From: Paulinella micropora | Taxonomy: Eukaryota; Cercozoa; Imbricatea; Euglyphida | NCBI GenBank assembly: GCA_009731375.1 | Contig: BJOX01000121.1 | Span: forward strand, 818,767 to 843,827 | Reading direction: 5' to 3' | DNA length: 25,061 bases | Shown: one piece after another, positions 18,193 to 25,061 of the stretch | Layout of the letters: every line of letters starts with the position of its first letter | How positions within the stretch are numbered: the first letter of the stretch is position 1 | Program-made: the position numbers and the translations under genes | The notes under the pieces: model-generated | What the model was told of the DNA's origin: nothing | Database searches by the model: none | The model's input: only the letters and a program-made list of their open reading frames with translations

Positions 18193-19182
18193 TTAAAGAT
18201 CTAACTTATCAACTCTCTTTTTTATACGATTTGAAGTTCTTATATTATTGCTGTCAACGCTTTCTCTTTTTAGTTGTCTTTCAGTATTTCGTTCAGTAGT
18301 TATTTTTTTTATTTTTGAATTACTCTGTTCTTTTTCTTGTTCTTCATCAGGTTGTTCTGCTAAGTTAGTTTTAAGAAGTTCTTGGAGACTAACTAATTCG
18401 TGTTCGGATAGCACAATCTTGAAGACTTTTCAGCCCTTAACCTTGAATATAATTTTACTGAATTGCTTGTCCCCTTTAGAAAAAATAGTTCTTTCTAATT
18501 CCTTTCTTACTCTTGTTCCTTTAGGGAATTCATTAATTAAAGGATTTCGGTATATTTCCTGAGTGTTCTTTTCGGTTCCTTCAAAAACATTAATCGGAAC
18601 TGCTTTAATTGTTGTATGATATGTTTTATTATAAGCATCAACAACCTCATGAATAATAGGAACCCATTGAAAATTTTCATTAAATTCCCATATCAAGTTT
18701 AATTCATTTCGTATTGTTCTAATAAACCTATCAATTATACCCATTGTTCTGTGATCGCCTACTTGGACAGTTCTATGTTCAATATTATTTTGTCTGAAAT
18801 ATTCACTGACTTGTCCCTTAAACTCACCGCCATTATCTGAAGTAATTCTTTCAGGAACTTTTTTAGTAAATATTTTTTTTAACCCTTTTAAGACATAACC
18901 AGTTGTTTTATTTTTGACTTGCTCAATCCACCCACGACGGCTGTATACATCAATAGCAACTAATCCAAAATTATAGTTAGCATTACCTTTCTTTGTAGCC
19001 ACCTTTGACATATCCATTAAATCAATAAAAACTTGACTTAGTGGTTTTGCTTCTGGTGAGGTTATCGTGTTCCATATCTTAGCTGGCTTTGATTGAAAAT
19101 GTATTTCGGCCACTTCTTCAAGTTTTTCTTTCCGCTCAGTCTGCTCAGGAGTTTCTTGTTGCTGAGTATGTTTATTATCCAT
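18193..19182 (-). CDS. rve-type (retroviral-like) integrase with one in-frame TGA
   Basis: It joins element DNA to host DNA. The frame from 19182 has FIDLMD (Asp54), LVAIDVYSRRGW, TSDNGGEF (Asp116) and GIIDRF. In the last the usual catalytic Glu is Asp (151), 34 residues after Asp116. The same Asp appears, as far as I recall, in integrases of Polinton-like viruses and virophages. FPKGTRVR near 225 starts a C-terminal SH3/chromo-like region. A TGA at codon 251 (18430-18432) stops the first part, yet the same frame stays open with convincing sequence (KVFKIVLSEHELVSLQELL) to TAA at 18193, giving 329 codons. Other genes here use TGA as a normal terminator, so this is probably a nonsense mutation, sequence error or readthrough. 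No N-terminal zinc-binding domain is visible. Confidence 0.85.
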
Positions 19183-19302
19183 GATATTTTAGAATTTCGT
19201 TTCGTGCTCCGCACTCTCTCTTATTCTAAAACATCGTTTTTTCTTTTTCTTTTTTATTTAATCGCAGACGATGTTTGTTGAAGACGAAGTCTGAAACAAA
19301 TA
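19183..19302. other. Intergenic region with three small hairpins
   Basis: Outer arms TTTTAGAAT (19187) and ATTCTAAAA (19223) enclose GTGC-TCC-GCAC (19204-19214). Next, AAACATCG (19229) pairs with CGATGTTT (19269). AGAC-GAA-GTCT lies near 19281-19291. The region lies between the stop of the charged protein and the start of the integrase, both on the minus strand, so it could hold a 3' end signal, a promoter or both. Confidence 0.6.
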
Positions 19303-19821
19303 TCAAAATTTTAAGAAACATTTTTCGATATCATTATTTTTTTCTTTCTTGCTTGGTTTTTCTGCTTGATTATAAACATTAACAGATATGTTTGACTTTT
19401 TACCTTTACCTTTCTTTACTGGTATTTCTTCTTCACTTTCTTCACTTTCGCTTTCGCTATCATCAGGTTCAGGCTCAGGCACAGGCTTTTTACTTACTTT
19501 CTTCTTTGCTTCCGCTTTCTTTCTCCTTATTTTCATTTTAGCCATCTTTTCAGCAATGATATCAGTAAAATCACATTCTTCATCACTATCACTGCTTTCT
19601 TCTGGTGTATCATCTTGGTCTTTTCCATTAATGATATCATTAGCAACACCAATTTCCGCCATGCGGTTTATCTTTTCCTCCATCTCTTCATCATCGCCTA
19701 CATAAGCCTTTCTACACTTTGCTAATTTCTCTTTTGCTATTTCAACCTTTTGCTGTTTCTTACTCTTAATACTTTCCACAGCCTTACCCCAATTCTTACG
19801 ACTTGCTTCGGGAGACTGCAT
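19303..19821 (-). CDS. Hypothetical highly charged protein (172 aa)
   Basis: No family is recognised. The product starts MQSPEASRKNWGKAV and has a probable helical basic region (residues 20-40). Next comes an acidic Asp/Glu/Ser stretch around 70-85, a KMKIRRKKAEAKKK basic segment, then PEPEPDDSESESEESEEE, and finally another Lys-rich tail. The alternation of acidic and basic low-complexity blocks suggests a mostly disordered, nucleic-acid- or protein-binding factor, possibly nuclear. It is co-directional with the integrase (120 bp upstream) and divergent from the fibre gene. Codon use and AT content match its neighbours, which supports it being real. Confidence 0.65.
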   Translation of the reverse strand: MQSPEASRKNWGKAVESIKSKKQQKVEIAKEKLAKCRKAYVGDDEEMEEKINRMAEIGVANDIINGKDQDDTPEESSDSDEECDFTDIIAEKMAKMKIRRKKAEAKKKVSKKPVPEPEPDDSESESEESEEEIPVKKGKGKKSNISVNVYNQAEKPSKKEKNNDIEKCFLKF

Positions 19822-19926
19822 TTTAGAATCTCACTTCGTGCTTCGCACTCTCGCTTATTCTAAAAATATTCTATACTAAGATTATTATATTTTAGTATTT
19901 TTAAAATTAAAATATTTAATTATATA
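19821..19926. promoter_or_regulatory. Divergent intergenic region with hairpins and AT-rich promoter-like tract
   Basis: TTTTAGAAT (19821-19829) and ATTCTAAAA (19857-19865) enclose GTGC-TTC-GCAC (19838-19848), nearly the same design as at 19187-19231. ATACTAA/TTAGTAT arms follow near 19871-19896. The last 45 bp before the fibre ATG are almost pure A/T. The region must contain the start signals of two divergent genes; exact promoter motifs are not identified. Confidence 0.5.
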
Positions 19927-22900
19927 ATGTCCCAATATAAATCGTTACTAGGCCTTAATGAGTTGGCTGTTGATAGTCTAAACATACTTAACTTAGACCT
20001 TACCAACACAAACATAGTCGGTCTGAATACAGACAGAGTGCCAGAAGATGAAAACCCTTTGAACCTCTACTATACGGATTTACGATTTGACACAAGATTA
20101 TCTACCAAATCAACTACAGACATAAAAGAAGGAAAAAATTTATACTACACAGAGCAACGAGTGAGTGACAACGACGAAGTCAAAGCCTCAACTCAACACA
20201 GAAGCAATACAAGTAATCCGCACCAAACCAGTCTATACAATTTGATAGACACAAACATATCCGCTCCAACGGTCGGGCAATACTTAACATATAATGATGT
20301 AGATGGTAAATGGAGAAATACAACAATCGGCTCAATTGATACACTCTCTGATGTAGTCATTACAGCACCAATCGCAATGAATAGTTATCTCACATATAAC
20401 TCAATAAACTGGGTAAATAAAACTTTTCCGATAAATGTTGATGAATTCGGCAACATTAGTATGGGAGGTAATCTAAATATAACAGGTGTCAATTTACTAA
20501 ATACCAAAGATGTTGATACTTGGATATCAGAGCACGAAGACAATAATGATAAAGTGTCCGCGGATGGAACAATTGATACACACAGCGATGTTACAATAAC
20601 GGGCACACCCGCCAATAACCAACTACTCATTTATAGCACAGGGCAATGGAGAAACACAAACTCACCTTTTCTTAGATTGGATGGTCTCGCTATGATGTTT
20701 GGAGATTTAAATATGGGAGGTTTTAATGTAGCAAATGTCGGTAATGTTGATGGTGTTGATGTTTCGGCTCTTGATACTTCGGTGGTTAAACTAACGGGAG
20801 ACCAGACTATAACAGGGAATAAAATATTTACTACTTATTTGGGTGTAAAAGATTCAAATCCATTAAATACAGGTAAGTTATTCTTCAATTACAACAATAA
20901 TATGGGTTCTATTTATTCGTCGGAGGCAGGTGGAGCAACAGGCTATCCATTATCTATTGTTGGTTCTTCCATACTTCTTGCTTCTACCACGGGGAGTGGG
21001 ATAACATTGACAGGCAATGTTTTAAATTTTAGTGGCACAACAGCAATCAGCGGACTTCCAGCACCATTCAACGATGGCGATGCTTCAACAAAAGCATACA
21101 CTGATACTAAACTGGCCAAGGACGGCACAGTGGCTATGACGGGTAGTTTAAATATGGGTGGTTTTGCTATTACAAATGTTGGTAATGTTGATGGTGTGGA
21201 TGTTTCTGCCCTTGATACTTCTGTGGTTAAACTAACAGGAGACCAAACCATAGCAGGAACCAAAACATTCAGCAACATAATAAATGCTAGTGCGGGGATT
21301 GATATGAAAAGTCAAAGCATAACAAATGTTAATCTTGTTGATGGTGTTGATGTTTCCGCCCTTGATACTTCGGTGGTTAAACTAACAGGAGACCAAACCA
21401 TAGCAGGAAATCAAAAATTTACATCAACTTTGGAAGTAAGTGGTTCGTCCAACCCTTCAACTTTTGATGGTATTGGCATAGCCTTTGATACAAAAATTGG
21501 AATGATTGCCGCACAAAAGACAGCAACAGCGACTTGGTATCCGATACAAATAACTGGTTCGTATGTTGAGTTATATTCGGGTAATACTTTAATTATAACC
21601 GCAACTGGCACTACACTATCTTTGAATAACAACAAAATAACAAACTTAGCCACACCATCAGCAACAACGGACGGAGCAAACAAAAGTTATGTTGATACAA
21701 AAGACGGGCAAAATGTGAAACTAACAGGAAATCAAACCATAGCAGGAATAAATACATTTAGCAGTGGTCTTGAAATAACTGGAAATTCAACGAATGCGAC
21801 AACAAAAGGAACATTCGTGGTTTTTAACTCCACAGCCAATATAGGAACTATCGGATGCCTTGATATGGGCACGGGCGTAAATTATAACTTTGAAATAAAT
21901 GCGAAAAAAATAAGTTTTATTATTGACTGGACGATAGTCGGTTGGGTAAATGCTTCGGGGCTAGATTGTAATAGTAGCAAAATAGCCAACCTTGGAACTC
22001 CGACATTAGCAACAGACGGAGCGACAAAAGGTTATGCGGACACATTGGACGGGCAAAATGTAAAACTATCAACAGACCAAACCATAACAGGAAGCAAAAC
22101 ATTTAATGGGGCGAGCACTGTGATAAAATATCTAACTTTAACGAACAATGCCGATTTTAATAATCAAACTATCACTAATGGNNNNNNNNNNNNNNNNNNN
22201 NNNNNNNNNNNNNNNNNNNNNNNNNNNNNNNNNNNNNNNNNNNNNNNNNNNNNNNNNNNNNNNNNNNNNNNNNNNNNNNNNNNNNNNNNNNNNNNNNNNN
22301 NNNNNNNNNNNNNNNNNNNNNNNNNNNNNNNNNNNNNNNNNNNNNNNNNNNNNNNNNNNNNNNNNNNNNNNNNNNNNNNNNNNNNNNNNNNNNNNNNNNN
22401 NNNNNNNNNNNNNNNNNNNNNNNNNNNNNNNNNNNNNNNNNNNNNNNNNNNNNNNNNNNNNNNNNNNNNNNNNNNNNNNNNNNNNNNNNNNNNNNNNNNN
22501 NNNNNNNNNNNNNNNNNNNNNNNNNNNNNNNNNNNNNNNNNNNNNNNNNNNNNNNNNNNNNNNNNNNNNNNNNNNNNNNNNNNNNNNNNNNNNNNNNNNN
22601 NNNNNNNNNNNNNNNNNNNNNNNNNNNNNNNNNNNNNNNNNNNNNNNNNNNNNNNNNNNNNNNNNNNNNNNNNNNNNNNNNNNNNNNNNNNNNNNNNNNN
22701 NNNNNNNNNNNNNNNNGGGATATCAACGACGACACTAACGGCGAGCGGATTAATAACGGCAAATGCGAGTATATCAACAACAACGGCAACCGCAAGCGGA
22801 TTAATAACGGCAAATGCGGGGATTACATATACTGGCACACTAACATCAGCAACGAATGTCAGTGCAGCAAAAATAGGAGTTCAGGGAATAACAGACGGAA

Positions 22901-23973
22901 CAAATGCAAAAGGTATATTTCTATGGGATACAACCAATACAAGTTGGGGGATTTATGCAGCATCTGGTGGGGCTCTAAACACTAGAAGTTTGGCAAATGG
23001 TTTGGCGATTTCTGGAAATGATTTTAGTTCGTATAGTTTTCGGTTTAGGGTTGCTAATGATTCTACGATGGGATTTGTATGGGAGAATTCGGGGGAACAA
23101 CTATTAATGTCATTGAATGGATTAAACGGGACTTTATGGACGAAAGGATTAATAACGGCAAATGCGGGAATTACATATTCTGGGGTGCTATCATCGGCAT
23201 TAGCATCAACTAATGGGGCAAAAATAGCAATTCAAGGACAAACAGACGGGACGAATGCGAGAGGAATATTTGTATGGGATGCTACTGATTCAAACTGGGG
23301 GATTTATATGTCTCAGTCTGGGAATAATAAATCATTAAGTGGAGGAACAGCACCAGCAGGAGGAGGCGGAGGATTAACTTCTTATGCTATTAGATTTAGA
23401 GTGAATGGTTCTTCAACGAGTGGGTTCATATGGGAGAATAATTCAAATACTGCTTTAATGTCATTAAGAGCGAGCGATGGACAATTATGGGTATTGTCTA
23501 ATCCAATTCAATATTCTGATAGGAGAAAAAAAGAAGATATAAAGGAATGTTTAGGCTTAGATTTTATTAATAAGTTAAATCCAGTCTGCTATCGTATGGT
23601 TGATGACAAAAAGAAATGTAGGACTGGCTTAATAGCACAGGAATTAGAAGAAATACTAACAGAAATGGATATGCTAGATTTTGGCGGTTTTATAAAAGAA
23701 ACAATTATGGTTCCGTGTCCAAAGCAAAGAAAAGAATACGAATTGAAAGGTGTGAGTGTTAATCCAGAAGATGTTAAATGTATTGATAGTGGTGATGTCG
23801 GATATGGTATAGGTTATTCTGAGTTTATAGCCCCGTTAATTAAGGCCGTTCAACAATTATCAGAAAAGGTAGTTAATTTAGAAAAAGAAAATAAAAATCT
23901 TATGAATATACTACAAGACCAAGCAAACCAACTAGCAGAAATAAGAGCAGTGGTGTTTCCTCCCAATGCCTAG
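19927..23973 (+). CDS. Tail-fibre-like protein with C-terminal S74 intramolecular chaperone
   Basis: A probable trimeric attachment fibre. The N-terminal region contains NLYYTDLRFDTRL and NLYYTEQRVS, a motif frequent in bacteriophage tail fibres. Several modules of the VVKLTGDQTIAG.KTF type follow (codons near 20790, 21229, 21385; shorter forms near 21712 and 22060). A gap of 535 Ns interrupts the gene, and both sides share one frame as assembled. Beyond it are GLITANAGI repeats and two related modules of about 115 residues (from about 22817 and 23167). The C terminus has the S74 signature YSDRRKKEDI (Ser codon at 23515, residue 1197 counting the gap), GLIAQELEE and a terminal coiled coil. 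In phage proteins this domain folds the trimer and cuts itself off at that Ser; here this is inferred. A bacteriophage-like fibre next to an rve integrase supports a viral origin. Confidence 0.85.
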   Translation: MSQYKSLLGLNELAVDSLNILNLDLTNTNIVGLNTDRVPEDENPLNLYYTDLRFDTRLSTKSTTDIKEGKNLYYTEQRVSDNDEVKASTQHRSNTSNPHQTSLYNLIDTNISAPTVGQYLTYNDVDGKWRNTTIGSIDTLSDVVITAPIAMNSYLTYNSINWVNKTFPINVDEFGNISMGGNLNITGVNLLNTKDVDTWISEHEDNNDKVSADGTIDTHSDVTITGTPANNQLLIYSTGQWRNTNSPFLRLDGLAMMFGDLNMGGFNVANVGNVDGVDVSALDTSVVKLTGDQTITGNKIFTTYLGVKDSNPLNTGKLFFNYNNNMGSIYSSEAGGATGYPLSIVGSSILLASTTGSGITLTGNVLNFSGTTAISGLPAPFNDGDASTKAYTDTKLAKDGTVAMTGSLNMGGFAITNVGNVDGVDVSALDTSVVKLTGDQTIAGTKTFSNIINASAGIDMKSQSITNVNLVDGVDVSALDTSVVKLTGDQTIAGNQKFTSTLEVSGSSNPSTFDGIGIAFDTKIGMIAAQKTATATWYPIQITGSYVELYSGNTLIITATGTTLSLNNNKITNLATPSATTDGANKSYVDTKDGQNVKLTGNQTIAGINTFSSGLEITGNSTNATTKGTFVVFNSTANIGTIGCLDMGTGVNYNFEINAKKISFIIDWTIVGWVNASGLDCNSSKIANLGTPTLATDGATKGYADTLDGQNVKLSTDQTITGSKTFNGASTVIKYLTLTNNADFNNQTITNXXXXXXXXXXXXXXXXXXXXXXXXXXXXXXXXXXXXXXXXXXXXXXXXXXXXXXXXXXXXXXXXXXXXXXXXXXXXXXXXXXXXXXXXXXXXXXXXXXXXXXXXXXXXXXXXXXXXXXXXXXXXXXXXXXXXXXXXXXXXXXXXXXXXXXXXXXXXXXXXXXXXXXXXXXXXXXXXXXXGISTTTLTASGLITANASISTTTATASGLITANAGITYTGTLTSATNVSAAKIGVQGITDGTNAKGIFLWDTTNTSWGIYAASGGALNTRSLANGLAISGNDFSSYSFRFRVANDSTMGFVWENSGEQLLMSLNGLNGTLWTKGLITANAGITYSGVLSSALASTNGAKIAIQGQTDGTNARGIFVWDATDSNWGIYMSQSGNNKSLSGGTAPAGGGGGLTSYAIRFRVNGSSTSGFIWENNSNTALMSLRASDGQLWVLSNPIQYSDRRKKEDIKECLGLDFINKLNPVCYRMVDDKKKCRTGLIAQELEEILTEMDMLDFGGFIKETIMVPCPKQRKEYELKGVSVNPEDVKCIDSGDVGYGIGYSEFIAPLIKAVQQLSEKVVNLEKENKNLMNILQDQANQLAEIRAVVFPPNA
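20733..21420 (+). repeat. Three DNA-level repeats of about 96 bp within the fibre gene
   Basis: Units near 20733-20828, 21174-21270 and 21324-21420 encode NVDGVDVSALDTSVVKLTGD and neighbours. They differ mainly at third codon positions, so the protein is conserved while DNA diverges modestly. Confidence 0.8.
22182..22716. other. Assembly gap (535 Ns)
   Basis: A run of N inside the fibre gene. Repeats on both sides (GLITANA units to the right) suggest the assembler failed in repetitive sequence. True length is not known. Confidence 0.99.
23515..23973 (+). other. S74 chaperone/autoprocessing region of the fibre
   Basis: About 152 residues from the predicted self-cleavage Ser to the end. Landmarks are SDRRKKEDI, INKLNPVCYRM, GLIAQELEEIL and a C-terminal heptad-like segment (VQQLSEKVVNLEKENKNL). 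In the S74/peptidase family these fold an intertwined trimer that is released after maturation. Confidence 0.8.
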
Positions 23974-24304
23974 ATTACACCCACCACCGCCAGTCATTGA
24001 AATAGATGGCGAACTAACTCCAGAAATAAAAAATCGTGTTTTAGACATTTCACTGAAGAATGAGGAAAAAAAAGTAGAGCACGAATTGGAAGATAACTGG
24101 AATTGTTGTTGTATAAAAAACAGACCGACAGACAGCCGACTTGTTAAATACTTATTTCAAATGGGTATCATTATCTCCATTATAACCCTTTGTATCGTAA
24201 GGCTATCTGAAAAGAACTTACCTTGTGAGGTAGCCAACACTTATGTCGGAATTTTGACATTGCTTATCGGTATTTGCCTTCCATCACCTTCTTCAAAGAA
24301 ATGA
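23966..24304 (+). CDS. Small membrane protein with two predicted spans
   Basis: A 112-aa product whose ATG overlaps the end of the fibre gene by 8 bp (ATGCCTAG), so the two are probably expressed together. The first 60 residues are hydrophilic, with a Pro-rich start and a CCC cluster at 47-49. Two hydrophobic segments follow (about 61-80, FQMGIIISIITLCIV, and 91-106, TYVGILTLLIGICLP), and the tail is short and basic (SPSSKK). Small two-span proteins ending in an LPSP-like tail occur, to my memory, in Polinton-like and giant viruses. No specific function can be given; a virion-membrane or holin-like role would be speculation. Confidence 0.7.
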   Translation: MPRLHPPPPVIEIDGELTPEIKNRVLDISLKNEEKKVEHELEDNWNCCCIKNRPTDSRLVKYLFQMGIIISIITLCIVRLSEKNLPCEVANTYVGILTLLIGICLPSPSSKK

Positions 24305-24747
24305 TATTTTACTCATGCACTTCGTGCCTTCGTAAAACATCGTCCACCATTAAAGAATAAAAACGATGTTTGAGATTATAGATTCAACAAGGTGAATCCA
24401 TAGCGAGAGTGCGTAGCACGACCATCTCGTAGAGTGATTACGCCCTTCGGGCAGTAAAGCGCAATTCTCAAATATCAAAGAAGTGAGCATTCATATGTAT
24501 GTGTCATATACCATCTATTATCGCCCGCACACATTAAAGGCAAAGCCTCATCAAAACTACGACACATATTATTTGTTATTTATGAAAACACACTTAAACC
24601 CCGTATCTACCCCTTGCTTTATACAATAAGCACAACTCTCATTTTTTTTCTCACTGACCCGCGAGTAAAAGTCGCAGGCAGTCCGACCTAACACAGACCG
24701 CATAAACAAGAATATTAAAATCATTTTTTTTATATTATACAAAATAT
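24305..24747. other. Intergenic region rich in short hairpins
   Basis: The hairpins are: TTTTAC/GTAAAA arms around GCAC-TTC-GTGC (24307-24337); AAACATCGT/ACGATGTTT (24335-24371); GATTCA/TGAATC (24381-24398); GTGC-GTA-GCAC (24409-24419); and TTAC-GCCC-TTC-GGGC-AGTAA (24438-24457). After about 24480 there are no further clear structures. An AT-rich TATATTATACAAAATAT immediately precedes the next ATG and may serve as its promoter. No tRNA is recognised. Confidence 0.6.
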
Positions 24748-25061
24748 ATGATGAGTGAGTTCAAATATCAGCGGATTATTTTTCTTAGCAATGATTTTGC
24801 TGGAGGAAGCAAAACATTTAATAAAAATATTCAAATGTCATTCACACCCACCAAAATGAATGTAAAATTTATCCACTATATGAACGACCAGACCGAAACC
24901 AAAACCAGAATTCTTTATATGGACAGAATTGGAATTATTGGAACATTTGCGGACAGCACCTCAGCAAACATTTCAAACCTTAGTTATAATTTGGGTGTTG
25001 TCGGATGGACTGACGGACAATATACATTTAAAGTCCTTGAAACCGACAGCGGAAATATTGA
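24748..25061 (+). CDS. Partial unknown ORF running off the window (at least 104 codons)
   Basis: An open frame starts at ATG 24748 (a second ATG follows at once) and has no stop before the window end. It reads MMSEFKYQRIIFLSNDF and continues with alternating polar/hydrophobic residues, many Asn, Thr, Ser and Gly, and segments such as ILYMDRIGIIGTF and LGVVGWTDGQYTF. This suggests a beta-rich, perhaps structural, protein. No family is recognised. Composition and strand match the fibre and membrane genes, so it probably belongs to the same viral cluster. Confidence 0.65.
   Translation, partial: MMSEFKYQRIIFLSNDFAGGSKTFNKNIQMSFTPTKMNVKFIHYMNDQTETKTRILYMDRIGIIGTFADSTSANISNLSYNLGVVGWTDGQYTFKVLETDSGNI

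Noticed and set aside
18193-18414. Separate 73-codon gene starting with GTG
   Set aside because: It is in the same frame as the integrase six codons after the TGA, so it is the integrase C terminus.
22148-22838. Frames through the N run on both strands
   Set aside because: They consist of unknown bases; only the fibre frame has supported sequence on both sides.
17430-25061. Alternative genetic code with TGA as a sense codon
   Set aside because: The membrane gene and the GIY-YIG tail end in TGA, and the 1348-codon fibre frame uses none internally; only the integrase has one.

Overview
The window looks like a draft-assembly scaffold from a microbial eukaryote, most likely an alga or other protist. 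The evidence is very dense microsatellites, spliced genes, a piggyBac DNA transposon, the 3' end of a non-LTR retrotransposon, and a Crinkler/RHS-like P-loop protein. The species cannot be fixed from sequence alone. One run of 535 Ns shows a scaffold gap.

Layout. 1-5060: a gene-free region dominated by tetranucleotide, (TG/TCTG)n, (CT)n and (TATC)n arrays, a 28-bp minisatellite and a 1.15-kb pure pyrimidine CTT/CTC tract. 5064-5664: a foldback-like element of about 300 bp present as two tandem copies. 5879-6810: a GC-rich FkbM-type methyltransferase gene whose frame breaks at a small deletion. 6992-7141: a possible small ORF. 7142-8995: AT-rich, no recognisable gene. 8996-11863: a complete piggyBac-type element with TTAA target duplication, terminal inverted repeats and a spliced transposase gene that has acquired frameshifts. 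12839-15435 (minus): a Crinkler/RHS-like ATPase exon and a separate coiled-coil exon, probably one gene whose intron is filled with (TG)n and (CTT)n. 15449-15862: (AAG)n. 15868-16418: remnant of a LINE reverse-transcriptase 3' end. 16479-17310: tandem palindromic and diverged direct repeats.

From about 17430 to the right edge the character changes to compact, AT-rich, closely packed genes of viral type: a GIY-YIG endonuclease, an rve-type integrase, an unknown charged protein, a 1348-codon tail-fibre-like protein with phage-style repeats and a C-terminal S74 chaperone, a small two-span membrane protein, and the start of another ORF cut by the window edge. Their intergenic spaces share a family of small hairpins with TTC(G)-type loops. 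The best reading is an endogenous DNA virus related to Polinton-like viruses/virophages or algal giant viruses. No capsid, packaging ATPase or polymerase gene lies in the window, so the group stays open.

The viral genes are consistent with one module: integrase for insertion, a fibre for host recognition that may self-process, and a co-transcribed membrane protein. The GIY-YIG and integrase frames are interrupted, which suggests decay or consensus errors.
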